Assembly (NCBI GenBank): GCA_017443465.1
Contig: JAFRXO010000051.1
Coordinates: 1-64,000 of the forward strand
Length of the DNA stretch: 64,000 bases
Origin: Bacteroidales bacterium
Lineage (GTDB): Bacteria > Bacteroidota > Bacteroidia > Bacteroidales > UBA932
Reading direction: 5' to 3'
The translations under genes were made by a program, and so were the position numbers. Below the pieces are notes generated by a model. It searched no databases. It saw only the letters and a list, made by a program, of their open reading frames with translations, and was not told the DNA's origin. Below, piece after piece: positions 42,267 to 49,963 of this stretch (positions are counted from its first letter, which is position 1; every line of letters starts with the position of its first letter).

Positions 42267-45200
42267 ATAGTATAGTCTTCCCAAGCCTTTATTTCGAGGT
42301 CAGAGGCGGAAATGTTGCAGAATGCATTGATGAACTCGGAGGCAAGGCGGGTGTCTGTGAACAAAGGCACGTTGGAGTCTATTGCCGCGCGACGGATCAG
42401 ATAGCCCTCCGACAACTCAGTGTCGCTGAAGTTCTTAGGAATGTTGATAACCATCTCAGCCTCATGGGAATGGATGAGGTCGAGCACCTGCGGAAACGTT
42501 CCCAGCATCACTTTGTTGACCTTCTCGGAAGGCCAGAGGGTACGCTTCACCCTGATCCCGTTCTCATAGAGATAGCGCCATGTTCCCTCGGTTGCGAAGA
42601 TTTCAAAACCGGCATTGTAGAGGAGGCGGCAGGCAGGCAGCAGATCAGCCTTCTGACGGGAATTACCCGAGGAGATGATTATCTTCTTACGTGGCACAGG
42701 ATTGCCCACGGACTCCACTGACTTGACCAACGCCTCGGCGAAGCTGTCCCCAAGGCAGGCCGCCTCTCCAGTGGAAGCCATATCCACCCCATGAAGCGGA
42801 TCCGCCCCCTGGAGGCGTGCATATGAGAACTGCGGGCTCTTCACTCCGACGTACGGTATGTCGAACCTGGACTTGTCGGGGGCCGCGGGCCTCAAGCCGA
42901 GCATTGCCTGGGTGGCGAGACGGATGAAATTGATTTTCAAGACCTTTGAAACGAAGGGGAAACTTCTGGAGGCCCTCAGGTTGCACTCTATTACCTTGAC
43001 CGAATTCTCTTTAGCCAGGAACTGGATATTGAAGGGTCCGGTTATATGCAATTCCGCCGCTATCTTCACCGCAGCCTTGCGGAGCCTTCGGACTGTTTCC
43101 GTATAGAGTTTCTGGGCCGGGAAAACAATCGTAGCATCTCCGGAATGGACTCCGGCGTATTCTACATGCTCAGAGATGGCATATGCCAGAATACGGCCTC
43201 CGTCAGCCACAGCGTCGAATTCGATCTCTTTGCACCGCGGGATGAACTGGCTTACTACCACAGGATGTTCCCGGCTCACTTCCGCAGCCTGCGAAAGGAA
43301 TTTCTGAAGCTTAGATGAATCCCAGCATACGTTCATCGCGGCCCCTGACAATACATATGAGGGGCGCACCAGAACCGGATAACCCGTCTGGGCGATGAAA
43401 TGCTCCACTTCTTCCATGGTGCTTAGCTCGCTCCAGCGGGGCTGGTCGATTCCGAGCGCATCCACAATGCTGGAGAACTTGTGGCGGTCTTCCGCCCTGT
43501 CGATGTCTTCGGCTCCCGTCCCGAGGATGGGTACACCGTGCTGATGAAGGGAAAGGGCCAGGTTGTTCGGTATCTGCCCACCGACCGAAACTATCACACC
43601 GGAAGGTGATTCCATCTCGATAATGTCCATCACCCTCTCGAAACTGAGTTCATCAAAATACAACCTGTCACAAGTGTCGTAATCGGTGGAAACAGTTTCG
43701 GGATTGTAATTGATCATCACTCCCCTGTAGCCCTGACGGCGCACTTCCTGGAGGCTGGTAACCGAGCACCAGTCGAACTCAACTGAACTTCCTATCCTGT
43801 AAGCGCCTGACCCGAGGACGATTATAGTCTTCCCATCCTTCTCACAGACCACATCGTCACAGGAGCCGTTGTAAGTCAGGTAAAGGTAATTTGTATCAGC
43901 CGGAAATTCCCCGGCAAGGGTGTCGATCTGCTTCAGGCAAGGCACGATGCCCATGCCCTTGCGAAGAGTCCTGACAGACTCGGCCAGGCTGTCTCCGGAA
44001 AGACTCCCCTGCACGGCGAGAAGGATCTGGACGTCCGAAAATCCCTGCCCTTTTGCCTTGAGCATCAATTCTTTCCCTACGTCGCCCAGAGATGTACAGG
44101 CTTTCAGTTCCCCATATGTAGAGACAATCCCTTGTAGCTTGTCGAGGAACCAGCGGTCGATACGTGTAAGCTTATGTATCTTCTCTACGCTCCAGCCTTC
44201 CTGAAGGGCCTGGGAAAGGACGAAGATGCGCCTGTCGGTAGGATCCTTCAAGGCTTCCTCCATGTCCGGAACCTCGATCTTCTTGTTGCAGACAAAGCCC
44301 TCAGAGCCCTGTCCTATCATCCTGAGGCCCTTTTGTAGCGCTTCTTCGAAACTGCGCCCTATGGCCATCACTTCTCCGACCGACTTCATGCTGGACCCTA
44401 TCTTCCTGGAAACTCCGTGGAATTTGGCCAGGTCCCAGCGCGGAATCTTGCACACGACGTAGTCCAGTGCAGGTTCGAAGAAAGCCGGAGTGGTTCCGGT
44501 AACGGCATTGTTCAGCTCGAAAAGGCCGTATCCAAGACTGAGCTTGGCCGCCACGGCGGCCAGTGGGTAACCGGTCGCCTTCGATGCCAGGGCAGAGGAA
44601 CGGCTCAGACGGGCGTTCACTTCAATTACCCTGTACTCACTCGAATCCGGATCATATGCATACTGAACGTTGCACTCTCCTACGATCCCCAGATGGCGGA
44701 TTATCTTGAGGGAGAGTTCGCGGAGGAAATGATAGTCCCGGTTGGACAGGGTCTGCGACGGAGCCACCACGATGCTCTCTCCGGTGTGGATCCCGAGAGG
44801 ATCCAGATTCTCCATATTGCAGACAGTTATGCAATTGTCAAAACAGTCGCGGACCACTTCATATTCAATCTCTTTCCAGCCCTTCAAACTTTTCTCCACA
44901 AGCACCTGCGGCGAGAAGGCGAAGGCCTTGGCGCATATGCCGTCCAGTTCGTCCTCACTCTCCGCGAAACCGGAGCCAAGCCCTCCTAAGGCATATGCAG
45001 CCCTGACGATGACAGGATATCCCAGGTTCGCTGCCGCGGCACGCGCTTCTTCCATGCTCCCTGCAGGATGTGATTTGATAGTATGCACCCCGATTTCATC
45101 GAGGCGTTTGACGAACAGGTCCCTGTCTTCAGTGTCTATGATAGTGGACACTGGAGTCCCAAGCACCCGGACTCCGTATTTTTCAAGCACTCCGCTGCGA

Positions 45201-45505
45201 TACAGTTCAACTCCGCAATTGAGTGCGGTTTGTCCTCCGAAAGAAAGGAGTATCCCGTCAGGGCGTTCTTTTTCAATTACTTTCTCGGCATATTCAGGGG
45301 TGACCGGCAGGAAATAAATCCTGTCGGCCGTCCCCTCAGTTGTCTGTACAGTTGCGATATTGGGATTCAGGAGGACGGTCTCGATGCCCTCTTCCTTCAT
45401 GGCCTTTAGCGCCTGTGACCCGGAATAGTCAAACTCTCCGGCCTGACCGATCTTGAGTGCCCCGGAACCGAGAAGGAGCACTTTGTGGATGTCATTGTTT
45501 TTCAT
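42260..45505 (-). CDS. carB: Carbamoyl-phosphate synthase large subunit
   Basis: A 1081-residue enzyme with the two homologous halves expected. Each has an ATP-grasp core: KVLLLGSGALKIGQAGEFDYSGSQALKAM at the start and TIIVLGSGAYRIGSSVEFDWCSVTSLQEV midway, with VIEVNARLSRSSALASKATGYPLA and VIECNLRASRSFPFVSKVLKINF. An MGS-like allosteric domain ends the protein. It makes carbamoyl phosphate for arginine and pyrimidines. 4-nt overlap with carA. Confidence 0.95.
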   Translation of the reverse strand: MKNNDIHKVLLLGSGALKIGQAGEFDYSGSQALKAMKEEGIETVLLNPNIATVQTTEGTADRIYFLPVTPEYAEKVIEKERPDGILLSFGGQTALNCGVELYRSGVLEKYGVRVLGTPVSTIIDTEDRDLFVKRLDEIGVHTIKSHPAGSMEEARAAAANLGYPVIVRAAYALGGLGSGFAESEDELDGICAKAFAFSPQVLVEKSLKGWKEIEYEVVRDCFDNCITVCNMENLDPLGIHTGESIVVAPSQTLSNRDYHFLRELSLKIIRHLGIVGECNVQYAYDPDSSEYRVIEVNARLSRSSALASKATGYPLAAVAAKLSLGYGLFELNNAVTGTTPAFFEPALDYVVCKIPRWDLAKFHGVSRKIGSSMKSVGEVMAIGRSFEEALQKGLRMIGQGSEGFVCNKKIEVPDMEEALKDPTDRRIFVLSQALQEGWSVEKIHKLTRIDRWFLDKLQGIVSTYGELKACTSLGDVGKELMLKAKGQGFSDVQILLAVQGSLSGDSLAESVRTLRKGMGIVPCLKQIDTLAGEFPADTNYLYLTYNGSCDDVVCEKDGKTIIVLGSGAYRIGSSVEFDWCSVTSLQEVRRQGYRGVMINYNPETVSTDYDTCDRLYFDELSFERVMDIIEMESPSGVIVSVGGQIPNNLALSLHQHGVPILGTGAEDIDRAEDRHKFSSIVDALGIDQPRWSELSTMEEVEHFIAQTGYPVLVRPSYVLSGAAMNVCWDSSKLQKFLSQAAEVSREHPVVVSQFIPRCKEIEFDAVADGGRILAYAISEHVEYAGVHSGDATIVFPAQKLYTETVRRLRKAAVKIAAELHITGPFNIQFLAKENSVKVIECNLRASRSFPFVSKVLKINFIRLATQAMLGLRPAAPDKSRFDIPYVGVKSPQFSYARLQGADPLHGVDMASTGEAACLGDSFAEALVKSVESVGNPVPRKKIIISSGNSRQKADLLPACRLLYNAGFEIFATEGTWRYLYENGIRVKRTLWPSEKVNKVMLGTFPQVLDLIHSHEAEMVINIPKNFSDTELSEGYLIRRAAIDSNVPLFTDTRLASEFINAFCNISASDLEIKAWEDYTIE

Positions 45506-46575
45506 AGGAGAGAGATGAATTCGTCAAACAGGAAACCGGTATCTGTAGGCCCGCTGGAGGCCTCGGGATGGAACTGGACCGAACGGAAGGGTTTGGATTT
45601 GTGACGTATGCCCTCGTTGGTCCCGTCATTCATATTCACGAACCAGGGCTCCCAGTCAGCCCCAAGGGAGGAATCATCAACTGCGAAACCATGGTTCTGG
45701 GAGGTGATGTAGCACCTGTCAGTCCCAACCATCCTCACCGGCTGGTTATGGCTGCGGTGACCGTATTTCAGCTTATAGGTTCCGGCCCCGGCCGCACGGG
45801 CGAGCAACTGATTGCCCATGCATATGCCGAAGATGGGACGGTCCGATCCCATGGCCGTGCGCAGGTGAGACACAGTAGTTTCGCAGAGTTCCGGGTTGCC
45901 GGGGCCGTTGGATATGAAGAGCCCGTCATACTCCAGGGTGTTGAAATCATAGTCCCATGGTACCCGTACCAGATGTATTCCCCTCTCGACGAAGCAGCGG
46001 AGGATGTTGTGTTTCACCCCGCAGTCCACTAGTACTACGGTCTTTTCACCACTTCCATAATGGATTATATCCCGACAGCTGACCACAGCGACCTGGTTAT
46101 CGGCATTAGGGTCCGGAACCGGGAAATCCCTTTGGGATCCCTCCGGCTCGATGATCCCGGGCATTGAACCTTCTTCCCTGAGCATTATAGTCAGGGCCCT
46201 GGTATCGATCCCGCAGATTCCCGGGATATGCTGTTCTTTCAGCCAGGCATCCAGGCTCTTCACTGCATCGAAATGGCTGAAGTTTTCGGAATAGTCGCTG
46301 ATCACCAGGCCTCGGGTCCATATGCGCTCTGATTCGTAATTGACACATATGCCCATGGGATCCACATCGGCTGAAGGGACTCCATAATTCCCGACAAGAG
46401 GATAGCTCACACAGAGGATCTGCCCGCTGTACGATGGATCGGTAAGGCTTTCCGGATAACCCACCATTGCCGTGGAGAAGACCAGTTCTCCATCGGCAGG
46501 AGCCGCATATCCGAAGCTGTAACCCTCGAAAATACGTCCGTTTGCCAGTTTAAGTTTAGCTTTAGGCCTGCGCAT
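45502..46575 (-). CDS. carA: Carbamoyl-phosphate synthase small (glutaminase) subunit
   Basis: A 357-residue protein from the ATG at 46575. An in-frame ATG at 46605 lies inside the operator region and is disfavoured. The N-terminal CPSase domain shows AMVGYPESLTDPSYSGQILCVSYPLVGNYGV. The C-terminal glutaminase has nucleophile Cys in IFGICMGNQLLARAAGA and HNQPV ... VQFHPEASSGPTDT. It feeds ammonia to CarB. Behind three ARG-box-like sites. Confidence 0.95.
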   Translation of the reverse strand: MRRPKAKLKLANGRIFEGYSFGYAAPADGELVFSTAMVGYPESLTDPSYSGQILCVSYPLVGNYGVPSADVDPMGICVNYESERIWTRGLVISDYSENFSHFDAVKSLDAWLKEQHIPGICGIDTRALTIMLREEGSMPGIIEPEGSQRDFPVPDPNADNQVAVVSCRDIIHYGSGEKTVVLVDCGVKHNILRCFVERGIHLVRVPWDYDFNTLEYDGLFISNGPGNPELCETTVSHLRTAMGSDRPIFGICMGNQLLARAAGAGTYKLKYGHRSHNQPVRMVGTDRCYITSQNHGFAVDDSSLGADWEPWFVNMNDGTNEGIRHKSKPFRSVQFHPEASSGPTDTGFLFDEFISLL

Positions 46576-46590
46576 AATTCCGCGAAAAAT

Positions 46591-46644
46591 TGAATAACTA
46601 TGCAAATATATGCAAAATTATTCAAACATATGCGTATTTATGCA
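46591..46644 (-). promoter_or_regulatory. carAB control region: three ARG-box-like sites at 20-bp spacing
   Basis: Three 14-bp sites, TGAATAACTATGCA (46591-46604), TGCAAAATTATTCA (46611-46624) and TGCGTATTTATGCA (46631-46644), have centres exactly 20 bp apart. Promoter boxes TATATTTG (46603-46610) and TAATTTTG (46613-46620), both fitting TAnnTTTG on the minus strand, lie within them. Cooperative ArgR repression is inferred. Confidence 0.8.
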
Positions 46645-46720
46645 AAAAATATTTAAGTATCCCTACGCAGGAATCCAGAAGCAAGACATTCTCCGTAATG
46701 AACGGAATCGGTTCAGCTTT

Positions 46721-48727
46721 CTACTTCTCAATCAGCAGACCTTGATAACCGCAAGGAACAAGAAGCCGCCCTTTCCAAAAAGTAGCTATCTCCGGGAAAC
46801 CTTCACAGGACTCGTTCCACAGGACTTTCGGAGCGTTATCATTTGAAATATCAGCCATACTGACACACCTCGAAATCCTGGCGGTAAGACCAAGCCGCCC
46901 TCCTCGATCCCATGCCGGGGCGCCATAAAGATTATCGCCTACGCCGATTTTAGACTCTCCGACATTGTTGTGAGAATAAACATACATCTTACCTTTAGTA
47001 CAGGTAATAAAACTATCGTCTTTGTATGCACAGATGCCGTCATACAGTGTCGGTATGAATCCCGCGTCCTTCTTTTCTCCAGCGGCCACATCATTGATAT
47101 TCGTCCAAAAAACTCCCGCCTTGTGTTGTATGCGTGGATACCATCCTTGCGAATCAGCCGCATCAGGGACATATTTGTCCCATCCGGGGCCTCTGCCTGC
47201 TTGCCCAAGATACTTTAGGTTTTTGGTAAAATAGTAGTATCCATGATAACGGGTTGCTGCCACGATATGCTCGGCGTCAGGGGCAAAGACCCAGAAACAG
47301 ACACCATGCGAGCCATCGAAATTGAACTTGTTGAACCTGGCCACCTCTTCCAGTCCAACACCGATTTTATACACAGCTACACCTCCAAATCCTTCAGCCA
47401 CCACTAACAGTTCACCACATATCGCGACATCTGAGGCATATTCCATAGGTCCCCGGCCGATTTGAACCGGGCTGCCGTTATCATCCATCTTTAAAATCGC
47501 CAACCCGTCGTAAGTACAGGCAGCAAATATAAGCGAATCCTTTGCCGCGACTCCACGGACAGGGACACGCCCGGAAGGTTTCCAACTGACAAAGTGACTT
47601 GTTTCAGAAGTCTTGTATGGATACCTGTACGAGGTATTTACAGGCAATCTTCCTCGATCTCTCACAACCGGCTTTATCTTTTGGCATTTGATTGCAACCA
47701 GGCCAACTTCCTGATGAACAGTAGCATATATGACCCCATTGCCGACAGCAACGGAAGTGATCGGCAAAGCCTTTCCCTCATTATCTGTCGCAGTGAATCG
47801 GGAAGCGATGATCGGCTTTGCAGGATGGCTGGCATCAACGACATATAATCCATTGAAAGTGTCAGCACAAACAATATACTTTCCATTGTTGGCAGGCCTC
47901 ACGGTCCAGTAATCCATAGAAGAACTGTACACCTTGGCAAAGTCCACCCTTGAGATATGCTTGGGCGCAGTCTTGTCGCGTACGTCGAATATCTCAAGAC
48001 CGTGTCCGTCACCTGCATTGGATGCCTTTCCGGAAGGTGAGTTGTGCCCGGTAGCTGCATAAAGATAATGGCCGTATGTCCAAACGCCATCCCCATAGCC
48101 CTGCAGAGGAGACGTACTAAGAATCTTTACGTCTGACATATCTCTGGCATCGATGGACGTTACCCAGGAATCGGCCCATTCGCCGGAATATAAGATTCCG
48201 TCACAGTAGAAAACACTCTGGGATTCGGCGGTCTTGATATGACGTATATGAGTGGGCTTTGAAGGATTACTCACGTCTACCATTTCCACCCCATTCTGCC
48301 TGCAAGCCAGGAACATAACATCTCCTGCCACATCAATGCCCGTTGCTAATTCCACCGGATCATAACGGGAGACCAGTTTCATGTTGCCAGGATCCGAAAT
48401 ATCCAGAATCCATACACCGGACTCCCGGCAGGCAGCATACAGGTAATTATCCTGTACTGCAATTTGCCTTACATAGCCGTAAATCTCAAATGACGACAGG
48501 AATTTCGGAGATATGGCCTCCGTTGCATCCAGTGCGTATATACTGTGCTCTGCTCCGCAATAAAGCGTATTCCCGTCAAGGCAGACAGACATCACGTACT
48601 TCTTTGCAACTCCCTCAACCTCACGCATTTCTCCTAACAACTGACTGCGGTAGTTCTCCACCTTTGTCTCAGCTGCGAGTGCAGAAATGCCGGATAATGC
48701 CAAAATAAATAATAAGAGTCTCTTCAT
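46721..48727 (-). CDS. LVIVD-repeat beta-propeller protein, secreted
   Basis: A 668-residue protein with a signal peptide (LLLFILALSGISALA). It carries many short repeats of the type GNTLYCGAEHSIYALDATEA, DNYLYAACRESGVWILDISDPGNMKLVSRYD and GDVMFLACRQNGVEMVDVSNPSKPTHIRHI. These are LVIVD repeats that form a beta-propeller in secreted bacterial proteins, with no established enzyme activity. It follows the Gfo/Idh/MocA gene by 38 nt on the same strand. Base use looks more AT-rich than its neighbours, and the CATATG word common elsewhere is missing from it. Confidence 0.75.
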   Translation of the reverse strand: MKRLLLFILALSGISALAAETKVENYRSQLLGEMREVEGVAKKYVMSVCLDGNTLYCGAEHSIYALDATEAISPKFLSSFEIYGYVRQIAVQDNYLYAACRESGVWILDISDPGNMKLVSRYDPVELATGIDVAGDVMFLACRQNGVEMVDVSNPSKPTHIRHIKTAESQSVFYCDGILYSGEWADSWVTSIDARDMSDVKILSTSPLQGYGDGVWTYGHYLYAATGHNSPSGKASNAGDGHGLEIFDVRDKTAPKHISRVDFAKVYSSSMDYWTVRPANNGKYIVCADTFNGLYVVDASHPAKPIIASRFTATDNEGKALPITSVAVGNGVIYATVHQEVGLVAIKCQKIKPVVRDRGRLPVNTSYRYPYKTSETSHFVSWKPSGRVPVRGVAAKDSLIFAACTYDGLAILKMDDNGSPVQIGRGPMEYASDVAICGELLVVAEGFGGVAVYKIGVGLEEVARFNKFNFDGSHGVCFWVFAPDAEHIVAATRYHGYYYFTKNLKYLGQAGRGPGWDKYVPDAADSQGWYPRIQHKAGVFWTNINDVAAGEKKDAGFIPTLYDGICAYKDDSFITCTKGKMYVYSHNNVGESKIGVGDNLYGAPAWDRGGRLGLTARISRCVSMADISNDNAPKVLWNESCEGFPEIATFWKGRLLVPCGYQGLLIEK

Positions 48728-48765
48728 GGGTTAGACCAAAATTATCAACTGAAGTATAGGTCTTG

Positions 48766-49812
48766 CTAAAGGTTATTCTCCGGGATAACGATGCGTCGGC
48801 CTTCTTCAGAAGACTTGATACTGGCAAAAACGGCCCTCATCGCAGCCAGGACGCCTTTTGCGGGGATAAGAGGTTCTACGTCCCTGACCAGGCAATCCAC
48901 AAAAGCGTCGATTATTCCGGACTTAGTCTGATTGTCATTAGTCTGGATAGCCTCAAGATCCATCATGGTCTTTCCACCCTCTGCATGGTTGATCACTATG
49001 GAATGTCCTGCGACATCATAGATCCTCATTATGCCTTCTGTACCGTAAATCACCGTGGAGTTGTCCTCCTCTCCGTAGTATGTCCAACTCGCAGTCATGG
49101 TCCCGGTGGCTCCCCCGCTCATTTCATATATGCAGAAGGAATTGTCGTCCAAGGAAATAGGATTGCCGTTCGCGTCAGTCTTGTCCAGGGTGAGAAGCCT
49201 GGAGGTACTGGCGATGACATTCTGGCCGATAAGGTACTGGATCAGGTCGGTCTTGTGGATCCCGAGGTCTGCCATAACCCCGAAAGCAGCCTTGGACCTG
49301 TCAAAAAACCAGGTGTTCCTGCCAGGATCCACGCTCCAGTTTTCCGGACCGCTGTGCCCGAATGTGGTACGGAACGTAATAACCTTTCCTATCGCTCCCC
49401 CGGCAATAAGTTCCCTTGCCTTGACATGGGCCCTGGCCAGACGCTGGTTCTGTCCGATCATCAATATCCGTCCACAACGTTCAGCGCACTTGACCATGGT
49501 CTCACATTCTTCGATAGTAGTAGCCATCGGTTTCTCGCACAGGACATGCTTTCCGGCTTCAAGCGCCTTCACTGTCACCTCGCAATGTGCATTGTTGGCC
49601 ACGCATACGCTCACCGCATCGATCCCTGGATCCGCCAGCAGCTCGTCCAGGGTCGCGTATGCCTTCGCATGAAGTGCCCCGGCAAGGCCGGCAGCCCTCG
49701 CGGCGTTGGTATCATACAGGGCAACGATTTGAGCATCAGGATTATCTACGTATTCAGGGATATGACGTACCTGGGCAATTTTTCCACAGCCTATAATTCC
49801 GACTCTGACCAT
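48766..49812 (-). CDS. Gfo/Idh/MocA family NAD(P)-dependent oxidoreductase
   Basis: A 348-residue cytoplasmic enzyme from the ATG at 49812. The Rossmann start VGIIGCGKIAQVRHIPEYV binds NAD(P). The EKP motif (HVLCEKPMATTIEECETMVKCAE) carries the catalytic Lys. The GFAD-like half shows AFGVMADLGIHKTDLIQYLIGQ, with the conserved Asp-x3-His pair. Typical substrates are sugars or inositols. It diverges from the GH106 gene and probably oxidises a sugar released by this locus. Confidence 0.85.
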   Translation of the reverse strand: MVRVGIIGCGKIAQVRHIPEYVDNPDAQIVALYDTNAARAAGLAGALHAKAYATLDELLADPGIDAVSVCVANNAHCEVTVKALEAGKHVLCEKPMATTIEECETMVKCAERCGRILMIGQNQRLARAHVKARELIAGGAIGKVITFRTTFGHSGPENWSVDPGRNTWFFDRSKAAFGVMADLGIHKTDLIQYLIGQNVIASTSRLLTLDKTDANGNPISLDDNSFCIYEMSGGATGTMTASWTYYGEEDNSTVIYGTEGIMRIYDVAGHSIVINHAEGGKTMMDLEAIQTNDNQTKSGIIDAFVDCLVRDVEPLIPAKGVLAAMRAVFASIKSSEEGRRIVIPENNL

Positions 49813-49900
49813 ATAGCAATTGATGTATTGGTTTATATACAAAAATAAAGATTATTCGTTTAAATATCCATAATTGAAGATAAATCCTTTATCATCCGGT

Positions 49901-49908
49901 TACTTTTG
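49901..49908 (+). promoter_or_regulatory. -7 box before the GH106 gene
   Basis: TACTTTTG fits TAnnTTTG and lies 55 nt before the ATG. No strong -33 box is seen. It would start the long rightward operon running to the window end. Confidence 0.4.
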
Positions 49909-49963
49909 TCTATATTAGCAAGACAAGCCATATTTTTCAATTCACGTCATACTCCTGAGAAAA

